Of a DNA stretch of 64,000 bases, positions 50,133 through 63,898 are shown in pieces. This stretch comes from Balanoglossus misakiensis. Taxonomy: Eukaryota > Hemichordata. The stretch spans positions 10,230,001-10,294,000 of the forward strand of contig CM082578.2 in the NCBI GenBank assembly GCA_040954595.2. The letters are read 5' to 3'. The notes below the pieces were generated by a model. That model worked only from the letters and a program-made list of their open reading frames with translations, made no database searches and was not told where the DNA came from. How positions within the stretch are numbered: the first letter of the stretch is position 1; every line of letters begins with the position of its first letter. The position numbers and the translations under genes are program-made.

Positions 50133-53100
50133 TCACCCGTTCCCGCTCTCGTGCTCCTTCAGCCAGCGATACACGTCGTCATAGTTCTTGTCCATCCAGG
50201 CGATGTTGAACTTGATGATGTCCAAGGCTTCGTAGAAACCCCTCACCGCGTACTCCGGCATGTCGTTGTAGTCACGACCGAACTGTTCGAGCTGAGCGGG
50301 GCAAGAAAATAAAAAAAACAGGGGCGTGCGGGTGATCAAAATGCGTTGGAAGCAGAAAAAAATGCAATTTCCGGGAAATCATCAAAGGGTGGCGTCTGTC
50401 AATCACCTCTTCAAAATTCATGCCCACTTCTGAGGGAAAACGTGTGTAATGGACATACTGATGATGGAGCTGGTTATTGGAGTTGCTTAATGGTTTTATG
50501 ACACATCATAAAAAGCATTTCGTATTTGAATATGCACCTGGTGCTTTTATTGTCACGAATCTTCGATATAAAGTTTTAATGAAACTTAGTCAGCCTCAGT
50601 ATTGCATACATCTTCATCAGATAGCGGCTTTGCAAATGAATGACGCCTTCATTTTTTTAAACTGATGACATGAGGCGTCGTCGATGTTTTTGAAATGTCA
50701 TTGAAATGTTCTGTTTTCTGCACCGTGCAGAGACTAATGGAGAATAAACCAAACAGTGAAGTGTGTATATGTATGTATATGTATGTATATATGTGTTTGT
50801 GTGTGTATATACCTGAAGTAAATCCTTTTCCGTGTTCATTTTATCAGCAAACTTCCACACCAAGTCGTACGCATCCCTTTCATTCCTGCACGATAAAACA
50901 CACGAGTATTGTGCAGTTAGGTCAAGATGGCGTCGTCCTTCACTGTCATTGCGCATGCGGGAAATATTTACGTAAAATATCGATCAAAATCACCTGTATC
51001 CGAATTCAGCTACATATACTTACAGCTCAAGCAAAAGCTCGAAATTATCGATGACGAATTCCCAGGCCAGATGGTAGCCAATGACAGAGTTGTCTTTGAT
51101 GTTCTTGATCAGCGAGAAGTCGTCGGCGATCTCCAGCGACTCCTCCAGGTAGCGCTTGATGAGCGTGTAATCCCTGGTGCACGACAAGGCGTAGTACAGG
51201 TACGAGTAGAGGTAGTTGGACGAACCGCCCTGGTACAGGGTGTGCCACTCCTCCTCGGAGACAAACTCTATGGCTTCGCACAGCACAAATTCCAGAAGGT
51301 AAGGGGGAATACTGCAAGTGTGGACAAGCATGTATAGACCGTGAATGCAGAGTCAATGCAGAGTCCATACACGTGTAGAAATCGCAGCTGTTAATCATGG
51401 ACATGAAGCTCTCGAAGCAACAAAACAAAGTTTGATTTGGGTGTTTTTTTTACGGCAAACATGACTGTTTTATTTTGTTTTGTTATGTTTTCCTCCCAGA
51501 AATGATCGTTAGGGGCAAAGTGGTAAGCTAATTCTGCACCTGCGCAGACCGATTACACACGACTCATGTGCAGGTAGAGCCTCGTTCCAAGATGGATATC
51601 TCTTTCTTCATCATGATATCATCCGAGAAGTCTACAATTTACAGCGCAAGCAGCTTGAGTGAAAGGCTGTACTTTACTAGTAATGTCTGAATGAGTGTCT
51701 CATTTCCGAAGTGAACCAGCCAGTGTGTGTTTCTTGAGATGTACATTAAAACTGTTTTCATAAAAAAACACATCTCCGACAGGAAGGAGGATGAGGGGAA
51801 GTTACTTACTCGTCGTCGGTCTCTTCATTCATCCAATCTCTGTATTTCTGTGCTACGGTGGCAAGGCAATTTTTGTCTTCGGCATAACAAGCCAGTTCTA
51901 CAGCCAATCGCCTTAACTGACTAGGTTAACAGAAACACGAGAACAAACTTGTCAAAAACAATCGGTGTCATTTTACTATAAGTATCTGGAGAATCAGATT
52001 TTACAAACTTAAACTTTCTCAAAGTTGCAGTGGGTACTTACTATTCCAGAAGATCGTCATTGGTGAAATTCCAGCCAAATTTATCGTAAAGAGGCTTCAC
52101 CAATCCCCGCAAATATTTCTGCAAAAAAGTTGCTGTCATGAATTGATTCAAGATGTCATTCCATATGTAGTATTAACCTGACAGACAGACAGACAGACGC
52201 ACGCACGCACACACACACACATAGAGTTAAATAATGCAGAAACCTTATAAAAGCTATAAGCAGCCGTTCTGTCAAGTTTGTCCTTTAAATAGTAGATGTG
52301 TCGAATGGCACTGCTCCAAGGTGCGTAATTCTCAGTTTCAAACTGAAGATACTTGGCCAGTCTGAGAGCCGTGACGGCTTCCACTTCGAGCGAGCGAGAC
52401 AAGGTAAAAACGTCATCAATCAACGCAGCGCGATTTCTTATCGGGATCACGGTGTGGTCGGTCACGAGTTGCTGGATCAGCTTGTCCCAGCTGGTCGGGT
52501 CATAGTTCACGCGGTAGAAGCCATACTGCTGTACGTTGACGAGAATCCAATCTTCTTCTCTGCCGCCGAATAGTTCCAACAGAGCTGCGTTGGCGGGAAA
52601 CAAGAAGGTGCGACTGAATTAGACGTCGGGTGCAATCATCGGCGCGGATAACTACATTGCGCGAAATCAGGGAACTGTGTCGTGTCCAGGGCCGGCTCTC
52701 TGGGGTTCTATATTTAGGTTTTTGTTTTCGAATTACTCCTTTGTTTTAGGGTTTTTTTCTATTTACCTGAGCGACAAATTTAGTGGATTGAAACATCGTA
52801 TGGAACTGTTATTCTTACTGTTTAGGCCCTAAGAATGAAGGCGTCGAAATCTTCCATCGATTCTAATTCTTCGATATATCTACCGTAATATTTCATCTGA
52901 CCGTTCCAACAGAGAGCTACCAGTGTTTCGTCGACAAAATCGTGACGTGTTACATATATGAACTGCATCCCGGGAAATAATCCCTTTCCTGGGGATAACT
53001 CGGCTTACCCGATTCCTGGTCAGGCTTTAGCCACACGTGGTCGGGCTCATCTACATCAAATTGGCCGGAGTGGGTGTACGTCAGAGGGACGTGCCATTTA

Positions 53101-55368
53101 TTTCTGCAATGAGAGGAAATAACGCATAGTACTGAATTTCAAACCTGGGAAACGGGTTTTAAAGTGTCGAACTAAATTGAAAAAAAGTACCTTGGAAGAA
53201 TTTTAAAAACAAAACATTCTGTGTGGAAACAACGACACATGCGCAAACACGCACCCCGAGTCTGGAAATCTATTGGCGTCTTCGACGTACATCCTCTGGG
53301 TAGCCACCGCAGTCTCGTCACTTGTCCTCGTCACTGTCACCAGGGGAAAGCCAGTCTGGAAAAGCCATGGATCCATGACTTCTTTCACGTCGATGTTGGT
53401 ACTTCCTATACTAGCCTTTTAAAGAAATAAAACGTGCATTGAGTATTGTGCCCACCTAAGTCAAGCCAGAAAGATATACTAGAGTAGGGGAAAAGGCAGT
53501 CTAGTATCCAACCGTATTTTGTACGCTTTGATTCCAAAACTGGAATAAAATACTGCTAGTATACTAGACTAGGGAAAAGGTAACTTTGTTACAAATTAAT
53601 TGTTTGCATTATTATGATTCTTATGTGTTTGCCAACAAACGTTGGCTAATTGTTTTAATATTTGGCTTGTCAATAGAGTCTGTACAAATGGTTGACACGT
53701 GAATTGAGGCCAGTGCTCAAATTCATACCAAAAGTAGTCTGTACAAGTGATGCATACATGTACATGTAAAGGTTGTGCGGACAAGATGATCGCTGCAGGC
53801 GCTATGAGCAATCTGCAATTGATATATTTTTGATGATAAATCAGACTTAAAAGCCACTGTCCCCTTTAATCAAAACTGACAAGCTGAAACGTGGACAAAA
53901 TGCGCGGAATTAAATCAGCGTGATTCTATCAACAGTCGACCAATAAATGCCCGACGGCCGTTGTCATATACTATCTCGTGTACTTCGGGTGCTGTTCGGC
54001 ACTTTGACCCCTCTGCCGGGTAGAGGTCGCGGAGCCGACCGCAAAGGGTTGGCTCGGCCGCCGGATGATAAATGTCTCGGCATGCGCAATCCGTTTCCAT
54101 CGCAGGACATGTCAGAAATGAGTAACAGGGCGTCTTATCCAACCATCGGGACACGTCCGTTCCCTTTGCCATCAGCCTTTATACGCAAAGCCGTTGGAAA
54201 CGATTGTATTTACTTTCAATGCGGCTCTAAAACAAATATATTATAACTAGGTGAAAGTGATCAGAGTCCGACTGGGATTTCTTTGCGTCTCCAAAGGCAC
54301 TGGCGAATAATGAAACCGTCACCTGGGTTAGGTAGTGCCAGAGATCGTCGGTTACTGCGTTCTTATACAGGTAGTGTTGTAGATAGTTGCGCAGTCCCTC
54401 CATGAACGATTCACCAAGGAACGACTGCATCATCAGATTCATAGAAGCGCCCTGTCAATACAAGCGAATGGGGCGGGAATTAGAGGTATCATCAGAATTG
54501 GGTTTTAAACCACTGTGTTAGTAATGCATTGTAAGTGTTAGCGAAAAAAAGTGGTTTTAATAATTTGGGCATATACATGTAGGTGCACTGCGCTCGAAAA
54601 AGCGTGGTTAAGAATGCGAGCCCTGACAACGATATTTGTACGTACGATTGAAATTGAACCCAGGTGGTTAAAACTGCGATTATCGGCAGCCTCGTGCACT
54701 TACGCGCTCGTATCCTCTGCTGTCGAATAACTTCCATATGTCGTCATCCCAGCCAACATCCATGATGGTTGGGTGTGCACTCGCCTCGGCGTCATGAACC
54801 ATTGCGTCGAAAGTAACTTCGTTCGGGTAAACGTGGTTAAACTGCGGCGAATAAGAGAGACAGGCGTGAAGATGACCCTAGTCAATCAACATCTTCTATA
54901 TGCGAGACACCATCGGTGAGTGTTACAATCGGCTATAAAACGACTCCCTGTACCGAACGGTGAGCAGGCGCTAAACTCCCCTAAACAAACTCACCAGAAT
55001 GGGCTATCTCCGCGCTAAAGGTGCAATCGAGCGCTGGAGAAACAACTGTCCTGTTCAAAAGTTTTATGGCTCGCTCACACCTCGTCTCCAACTTTAATGG
55101 CCAAGCTGTGTTAGAAACACGTTCAGGTCAAGTTATACAGTTACTGGAGCGATGAGAAGCGAACACCTTCCGGAGATAAAGTTAACACTTACAACATCCC
55201 AGGAGGGCTCGACGGCGTCTACGGCTAAAAACTCAAAGTAACGGGCTAAGCCTTCGTTCAGCCAGGTATACTTCCACCATTCAAGTGTCACCATGTTGCC
55301 AAACCACTGTGGAGAGAGAGAGAGAGACAGACAGAGACAGAGAGACAGAGACAGACAGACAGAGAGAG

Positions 55369-55419
<51 letters not shown>

Positions 55420-58196
55420 GTAACAAAGAGAGAAAGGGAGTAGGAAGGAGGGAGAGCGAGAAAGTTGGTCAGAAAATCGAAAAATACAAAAAACAACATT
55501 CGAATTAAATGCAAATTCTACATTTCCCAATTCTAAAAATGTAAAATATGAGTGTTTGGCGTTGAATGGAATGAGAGCATATACGCAGGCCTGACATTAT
55601 TAAAAGTCGGCTATACTGAGGCTTTTACAAATTATCTAAATAACACAGCGATCTGTATTTAGCCTGAAATACATTTAACCATCACACGCCTACATGACCT
55701 GATTGAAAAGCGTTTACGCACTAGAAGCACGCTGCAATATACGGGGTACAAAGGTCACCTGGTGAACAAGTTCATGGCCGACTACATTGGCGACTGTCTG
55801 GGCTTTAGTGGGGGCATCAGTGCCATTCTTGTACAGCATAAAGCGTTGTTCGTAGATGACCAGACCCCAGTTTTCCATCGCGCCGAACGCAAAGTCCGGA
55901 GCCGCAACCATGTCTAATTGATGAAGAGATAATTTACATAGTTATTAGATGGAGCATGACTTGAAATATTTTGCTGAAACCTGCGGTATTCTCTCTCCCC
56001 CTCCCCTCAAGAAGTTGCCGCATGAACGGTTTGATGGATTAGGGAAGTGCAAGATGGCAAGCACCTTTAATCCATCACAATCTCCCTCTCATCTCAACGT
56101 TGTTCCCTTTTGATAGCAATATGTGGATGCACAATCGACCTTCGGGCTTTTATTCAGCCACCTACTTTCAATTTGTGTTCCGATTGATCGAAAGCGTCGC
56201 CAGCAAACGACGACAGCAATTATTCGGCTTAAAGCAACAGTGTGGTCTAGATGTGATACACACAGCCCGTGATTATAAGACGAATTCATTGTACTTTAGA
56301 GCGCATGCTCAAGCCCCAGTGACCGTATTCTGAAGTTATTTCACCGACGCCACCCATTTAATATTAAGCTAACATAGCATTCTACTAGAACACAATTGGA
56401 ACTTTTTTGGGATGATTGCATGGTGATAAACTCTGTTAAACTCTCAGCACACTGCATGTAGCCTCGTATTGGTTGAATCCTTCTGTGGAGCATCAATATT
56501 GACGACATTGCCTAGAATCTTAGCAAATTTTGCTTTGAAAGTAATTGTTAAAAAAGTTGACTCGCTAACTCGACTGATAAGTTTATTCTATTTTGCATAT
56601 TGCTATAGAATGAGCACACACATTCAAGCAAATGATATAAACACTGGCAAGTCTATCACAGACCCAAGATTGAGGTTGTAGAATTTCATCTGTAAGCAAT
56701 ATGAGTTTTCAAACATTTCACATGTTTGTACTGTAGGGGTACATGTACTTGCATATTGATTTCTTCGCCAGCAGACAAACAGACGCGATGACCGCATGTG
56801 GAACACTCTATGAATCTTGATTGCGGCTTATTCACCACACAATCTATATGCTGCGGCACCTCTGACACACTCAGGTGCTCACGTGTCATTTGCCAACTAA
56901 CCTAGCTTTGGAAGAGGGTAGGGTATCCTCCACAGTTCATTCAAGTAATCCAGCATAGCAGATCCGGTGCGCAGGGCATACTCCGCGCTGTCTATCAAAG
57001 CTTCTTCCGACCACACGCGAAACTGCGAAAAGAAATAAGTATTATCGAATTTAGAAAATCAGGTACAGGATAAACGAAAATTTGCAAAATCTTCAATTGT
57101 GTTGCTATAAGAAAAAACTACGATACGGGTTTGGGTGGACGAAACCCTATATGTTTTACTGTTAATCGTAGAGCTGCGCAGAATTGTCCTATGTTAAATT
57201 ATCGTTAATTTACCTCAAAACACAGGCTGTTTTTACGAATTCCCGTGTTCCGTTGCGAGTTTCGATTTCGTTTCATGCAAACCATGAGTGATCAGAGGGT
57301 TTAATTGTGTAGTCAAGTGTGCCACGGCTGTAATGTCTGAGTTTACCAATCTCATTACGTCCCTCAAAGTTTTTCATTGACAGTGTATGTTGGAGCCACG
57401 GCTCTCGGCGTTTACAGCGTTAATCTACTGAACACTGCGTAATCCGCCAGGCTTACTGCTCAGTCCGCTTTTCACAGACCATAATAGTTTGAAATCATCC
57501 AATCTGCGACCTTTCCGATAAAGGAGTATGCGTGCTCGGTGAAGCCTGAAAATATATTCCAATTTGCCGTGGCATTCGTGTCTAGGCTGAAATCTCGTTC
57601 CATCTATCACATTTGTCGTTAAGCATACATGTCATAAGTCGTGGCGTTCGCGGTTTGTTTTTTCATGCGGCCTCCGTAATCTACTCCACGGAATAATCTT
57701 CCTGGATTATTCTTAAAACCCATTTTTCACCATGCGAGGATTGTAGCTGTCATTTGCCTTTCTCGGAACGGGATTCGTTTGTGTTAGCGTGTTTCACTTT
57801 GAGGCGGCCCGCTAAAACCTATATCTGATTTCCTGCACAGATTTTTTACCGGTGAAACACATGACTATTGCATCAGCTTTTCACCACTCTCTGCCACTTA
57901 CCAGTACTCCGTCCTTGGTCCTCATCTCCCTGCTTTTGAAATCCGTGATGGCCAGGGCGACGATGTAAGTGGACATGACCGGTGTGGTGCCAAAGGTCAC
58001 CACCATCCAGTCGCCGTCACTTTCGTTGCGTATGCTGGGCATGTTGGACAGGGCTATTCTTCCAGCTCGGTGTCTGATCGTGATGTCAAAGGTCGCCTTG
58101 TACCCGGGTTCGTCGAAGCAGGGAAAGACCCTTCTGGCATAGAGGGTCTCCAACTGTGTTATCGCGATGTACCTGTAAAAAAGTCAACGTCTTGCG

Positions 58197-58237
<41 letters not shown>

Positions 58238-59999
58238 GATGATGATGATGATGATGATGATAGCAATAACAAGTCAGAACAACAATGTATTCGCCAATAA
58301 AAATAATCACATCGCGAAGTTCAGCTTGGTTTTTCTGTATCACGTGACTAGGGTACTTGTAAGCCATAACCGTCAGCAAAAAACTATTACTTATACGTGT
58401 ATACGTGATTTAGGGCCCCCAAAACGAAGGGAACTTTTGTAAACAGGTGCTATATGTCGGCATAACAGACTCAGTTATGACTACAACATTTTCAGTGTTA
58501 GGGGATTCAAATCAGTTACTGCGCCCATAACGTGTATTTGATAACAACAACCCCCTCCCACTTGATGTATTTAGTTTATATCGTTCGAGCTGTTGGAATT
58601 TCCCGTATACGCTGAAGACTATGAGCCGGTTGCAGGTTATGCCGATATTTTGGCAAACAAGAAAAGTGATACTACAAGCTTAGAACACTAGTTTTAACAA
58701 TCTGTTATTTCTTTGTATTTTTCATCCGGTTTACCGTATGATTAAGATTTTCTTGTATGGCCTATCAGCGCAGTGTGTGTTTTTAGGTATTGCGATACGA
58801 CTTGAACATAAACATGACTGATAAAAATGGGCGTTTTTACAAGCGGATAGATTGGTCTCCTCTTTTCAAAACGAAATTGAAATTTTATCGTTTTTAATAT
58901 CCTATTCTTCGCCACTTTACTTTTGTACGCATTCTTTGCATTTGGCGGTTACCTGGCGACGTGGGGAGGTCATAAACGATTTATGTTTGGCGGTTTCCGC
59001 TTAGGAATATCAACGGCGCTGGGACGAAAACATTGGCTTTCAGGTGAGCGCGCACTTCAACAGTGAACCGCGCGGCGTGATCGAAAAGTGACGGCGGCGG
59101 GGAAAGGTGTTATTGCTCCCCGAGCGGTCATCAAAGGACCCGAGCGGTTTGAATTGCCACTCAATTCAAACCCGATTTGCTGTCATGAATTATCCATCGT
59201 CGAAACACTGAAAATACTATCAGGTACAAGCTGAGTGCAAGAGTAAAAAAAAATAATAAAATGTCAGTGATTCTGTGGCAATGCTGGTTGACGTGGCATG
59301 TGTGTGGCGTAATTTATTGGGGGAAAATTTTGACAAAAAAACTCCTCACCTTGTAATGTTGCCGACTTGGTAGGCGTTCGTGAAAAAGCCCAGTCTGTCC
59401 GAGTTGTTCAGCGTGCCCACGTAGTCCATTTCGATGACGTAATTGAGATTTGCTCGGATTTCGTCGTAGGTTTCTATGGTGACAAAGTCGTAGAGTTTGT
59501 CGAAAGTGATAGTCTTTACACTAAGCGCGTTGGAGTTGCCGTCGCTTATCTGGAGCGAAGCCTTGTCGATGTCGAGGTTCTTGGCGTGCAAGGTGACTTG
59601 CCTCGAGCTCTGCAGACTGGTCAGGGAAATGTCCACCCTACCGTCGAAACGGAACTGGTTCTCCCCGTCCTCTGCGTCGAGGTACGGCGTCAGTCGGATC
59701 TTGTAGTTGGTGGGCTTGACGGTTTGCGGCAGGCGCCCGTCGTAAGGCTGTCTCTCCTCCTCCTCCACGAACTCCGGCAGGCTGTCCGCCGTGAGAGCGG
59801 CGCCGCACCTGTCGTCGACGTCGGAGTTCCTCGTCACGAACACGGCCAGGGTGAGGATGACGACGACGAACAGCAGGATGACGAAGACCAGGAAGGAGAC
59901 TTTGGTCCTGGACACCGCGTAGCCCGCCGTCGGCATTTCGATCCTTAGGGTTGTCGTCCTTATGTCGTTGGACATGATGTTGTTCTGTTCTCTCTCCAT
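50133..59999 (-). CDS. AP4: M1 zinc aminopeptidase, aminopeptidase-N type
   Basis: Coding exons: 59999-59350, 58172-57902, 57022-56902, 55913-55759, 55306-55193, 54841-54704, 54451-54323, 53415-53255, 53103-53009, 52584-52244, 52118-52042, 51920-51810, 51311-51024, 50885-50813, 50291-50133; 2883 nt, 960 aa. The 15-exon plan matches AP1, not its neighbours AP2/AP3. Membrane helix at about residues 35-55 after an uncharged tail that lacks the GCxVS motif of the other four. GAMEN at 358-362, zinc site H394-E395-x-x-H398 with E417 (here WLNEGLARY, Leu for the usual Phe), and catalytic Y481. Exon 1 and the 3' exons 50133-50291 and 51024-51311 are clearly GC-richer than the rest, hinting at different codon choice. 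Several splice sites abut microsatellites. The gene is intact. Confidence 0.95.
50761..50812. repeat. (GTAT)/(GT) microsatellite at an AP4 splice donor
   Basis: Repeats of gtat and gtgt end exactly at the donor of AP4 exon 14. On the gene strand the intron begins GTATATACACAC. Confidence 0.9.
52180..52221. repeat. (ACAG)/(CGCA)/(CA) microsatellite
   Basis: A compound run about 20 bases downstream of the AP4 exon 10 donor. Confidence 0.9.
55309..55420. repeat. (GA)/(GACA) microsatellite at an AP4 splice acceptor
   Basis: About 110 bases of purine-rich simple repeat directly beside AP4 exon 5. On the gene strand it is a long CT/TGTC tract running straight into the acceptor, where it must act as the polypyrimidine tract. 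Confidence 0.95.
58196..58261. repeat. (GTT)n(GAT)n microsatellite
   Basis: About 14 gtt then 7-8 gat units, in AP4 intron 1, about 24 bases from the exon 2 acceptor. Confidence 0.97.
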
Positions 60000-62900
60000 G
60001 CTGCAGTGTCGTCAGACTCGGGTGATCGAGAGATCGACGGTTCGGTGGAGACACTGGCAGCGGCAGCGGCAGAGATCAGTACGGACTTGCAGAGATATTC
60101 GTTGTCGCCAACTCTAAAATCTGCGAGACGACGAAGAAAACGATCTGCGGTGTGCTCGGAGGAGATTACGGCCGTGCGACGATCGTGGCATTGATGTTGC
60201 AGAACACAAGTTTGGCGGGTTTTTTTAAGCGTGCATCGGAGAAAGCACCGCGGCCAGAATTCTCGAGAGGAGCCTACGCCCGACCGGTGCGTGTTGGGAA
60301 TGCCTTCAAGTCGACGAACCTCTGGTACAACCGCGCACCTCCCGCAACGACATCGGTCTTAGCATCTGATTCATCGCCGCAAAGTTCCCTAAAGTACTCA
60401 GAAGGTCCCTCAATTACTGTTTTTTTTTCTCTCCTGCTACCCTGGGAGTTTGGTCCGCCCCAGAGAGCAGGCAAGGGTCAACCTCGGAGTTAAATAGATT
60501 TATGCAAGAAAAACGGTGTTCAGTGATTGAGTTGTCAGACCTGTAAGAGCTGCCCTCATCCAGTCCCCGGGAAGCCGAGTGCGAACCTGGATGGAGTGAT
60601 CAATCGTCTTACAACTCAGCTGCGACGAAATAATCAACCTGATTGGACAGACTTAGCGACGGTTTTTTTCTCTCTCTCTTTTTCTCTCGATCGGACCAGA
60701 GATACCAGCGGCACCGGATTATAAGCCGTTCGTCGCTCCTGCTATGCCTCAACGCTTGAAAGTTATACTTACCATCAAATCGGCGAGGGGCTTCCCAGCG
60801 ATCTTCGGTTCGTGGCCGCGCGGAGCTTCCAGACTAGAATCGGCCGCCCGGCTAGTTTTACGTCCGACGCCCCTGCAGCGGGTCAAAACATTGTACGCAC
60901 ATCAGAGCTTGATATCATCTTTATACTCTAGTCTTTCACTGAGCCTCGGAATTGATATTCCGGCGGTGTGCAACAATTTGGAGCATTTACGGGAAGTTGA
61001 GAATCGCCACTTTGCGAAAAACCGAATATAAGCTTGCCTAAACCATTATTGCAGAGGAAGGAAGCGCTACAATCTAATTGTGAGGGTCGGTCCTTCATCA
61101 CAAATTTATTATGCAAATGAGCCCGTCAGTTCCCGATGAAAATCTCCAAAGTAATGACGAATGATATGCGGTTAGGCAACTTAAGTCGTATTTTCTCCAG
61201 GAAAACCACTTTTACAAAACGCCACTATCGGCTTAGTACCCCTTCAGATAAAACACCCGTTCAGGTAATGTCTCTGAACAGGAGTAAGGGACCCACGAGA
61301 CTGCCCGTGCGCCACTTCAACATGGCATGCATATCTCTGTCCACAGGTCTCCCAAGGGGAATGCTGGGAAATCAGCCGATCACAGCAAAGCTGTGATAGA
61401 TTGCTTTATTTCCTGATTCCCATTCCGCAGACAGCGCTCTAAGCCAACATTATTTAATCTGGCCACAATCGATATGAAATTAGCTCAATGCCATCGCCAC
61501 TCGACCTTGCGCGATGTCACGATAGAAAAAAAATGCGTTCTTTCCCGGCGACGGCAGACCACGCATGGGTGCACCATATTATGCAACGTGCTGTACTCCC
61601 GTTGAATGCATTAGTTTCCGTTATTATCACATAAATATGAGTAGATCACAATGAAATTCGAGCGGGTGTGTCAATATGCACACCGCGACAATATTCCCAT
61701 TACTTACCGTGAAGTAGATTCCTCGAGCTTTCTTCATCAGACGTGGCAAAATTTATTTTCAATCAGGACCATTTTTCATCGTCTGAGCATTGATGGCCGG
61801 GGGAGCAGAGACGAGTCAGATTTTGCCTCGGCTCACACATATACATCAAACACCAGGGCACTGGAATTAAAGTAACATGACAAGAATGTTCAAATTAAAG
61901 GCCAGGAGGCTGAAAAGGGTGCCACGGGACTGCCTGAACATATGCTGTAATTTACGATGAATTCCGTCAGCGTGAAAATAAAGTTTGTAATTACACAGGC
62001 GCGCTCCGAACCCGCGCGGAGTTTATCTCAATCGCTCGAGTCAAACGATTACGGATCGGTGTTTTGTTCGAACATTTAGCAAGTCACAGCATTAAAGTAT
62101 ATATGTGCCCGAGCTCAGCTGCTCGGGTCTCGGAGTGATTGGGTGCAAACGCGGCCTGAGCTTCCGCGCTTCCTTTCATTACCAGTGGTGTGTGGGCGAG
62201 GGATTGCAACTCGTTAGCAACTCCTCGATCCATTGATATTCGCCTCGGAATTGGATAATGTTCGAAGGAGACGTGAAAAAAAGAAGTCAATAAACAGCTG
62301 CACCTCGCTCGGCAGGGGAAAACACGTGAATAGAAAACTCATTGAAATCAAGGATGAATGAGACAAATTAATGATTTGGGACTATTTTTAATAAGGGAAT
62401 CTACACACATGCCCCTGAAGAGTATTACAACTGTGAAGGTTGGTCCCTTTCACGCAGATGAGTCCATCTGTGTACGGTGAAAAAGACACAAGTCGAATAA
62501 GAAATGAAGTTGGCGATGGCAAATTACACGCAGTGGAGGTAAAAATAAGTAAACGATTTTTCCATTTTAACCAACACCGAATGTTCTTAAAGGGGCATGA
62601 TCTTAAAGGGAGATTTTATGTCACAAAAAGCGAAATTTCCCTTTTTTTATTGACCCGATACAAACGACATATCAAGTGCGCAAAAGGCGTGACTTCCGTC
62701 GGAAATACTAAGAGACACCTTTGAACATCAAGACTCGTGATATGTGGACGTGATAGAGTTTGTAACAAGAAATGGTTGAATGAATATGTACATTGTATGA
62801 TACCATGCATGCTAAACATGCGTTTATGCGGACACAGTGACCAGCTGTCAGATACTAAAATAAGGCAAACGACGCATTAAAGCAAGATAGCGGATTTAGC

Positions 62901-63898
62901 TGGCTGGTGTCCAGCCCCACCTAACAATAGCACACCAACGCCTGGGCATGTTCTCGGTCAACCGAGAAATCGCATGGAAGTCTGACGCTGTTTTTTTTTA
63001 TCCGTGGCTATATGTTCTTGTATATTATGTATACATGCATGTACTGCATGCATGGTATGCTGTTTCGGACGTGGCATGGCGGAATTAACATCTAAGCTAG
63101 TTTTTTTTTTCTGCCTTGCGTCAGCGACTCAAGCCGCTCCATCTACTCGACTCGACATAACTTGCGCACTGTGTCCAGATAATTTTGTGGTTGTAGTACA
63201 GCGCCCCCACACAAATTTCATGAGAAGATCGTGTTGAAACAAGTACGCATGATAGGCAGATGATGTCGATAAGTCAAGTTTGACATAAAAGTGTATCACT
63301 ATTTTCGTCTACTTGCTTTAATAATATCACATTTGTCAATATGACACGAAGGAGTAAAATGTCACAACACACATCACACGACACGCACGTGGTTACGCAA
63401 ATATTATTTTCTTTTAGGGACATCAAGTACAGGAGCGCACCTTTTGCGTGACTGAAGAGTGAACCTGTTGGTGTGGAAAGAAGACTATATGTAAACTTCT
63501 ACACAATCTGTATGTCCTCCCCTCTCCCTGCGACCCCCTTTTGTTACATTATCGTTATTCTTCACCGCATGAAAGGTGGTGAATGTAGGGAACTTTTCAG
63601 ACCTGCCTATCGCCGCATTCACATTTTAACTGCACAGGGGAATTTATTGCGAACTCAGTCTGTTAAAAAGTAACAGAGATATAGTGATAAATATTGACTC
63701 GATTTACCGAACTTAAGTCAATTCCTTTTCAACGAGAACCGCCTGTGTCAACAGGTGGGAAAACTCATATCGACTCGCTTAGAAACTTAAGATAGTTTGC
63801 TGTCAGAGTGCGATTTGGGGTGATATATCTCATTTCAATACGGTTGCGCGTATTTCTTGTGTAGTTTACGGGAAGGCACCAAGACAGCTTTTCTCAAT
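60000..63898. promoter_or_regulatory. Divergent interval between AP4 and AP5 start codons
   Basis: AP4 and AP5 read away from each other over 3.9 kb. The first 300 bases next to AP4 are CpG-rich and continue the GC-rich first exon, so this is the likely AP4 promoter and 5' UTR. The remainder holds many unrelated short open frames, none with family resemblance. No TATA box is obvious for either gene. Confidence 0.45.

Noticed and set aside
55281-55530. Open frames rich in Ser/Leu or Arg/Glu/Asp repeats
   Set aside because: These are translations of the GA/GACA microsatellite beside AP4 exon 5.
58086-58442. Frames with polyglutamine, polyvaline or polyleucine
   Set aside because: These are translations of the GTT/GAT microsatellite in an AP4 intron.
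59367-59948. 193-codon plus-strand frame opposite AP4 exon 1, and similar frames opposite AP2 and AP3 exon 1
   Set aside because: They are mirror frames of GC-rich coding exons. The minus-strand reading has the membrane helix and M1 domain.
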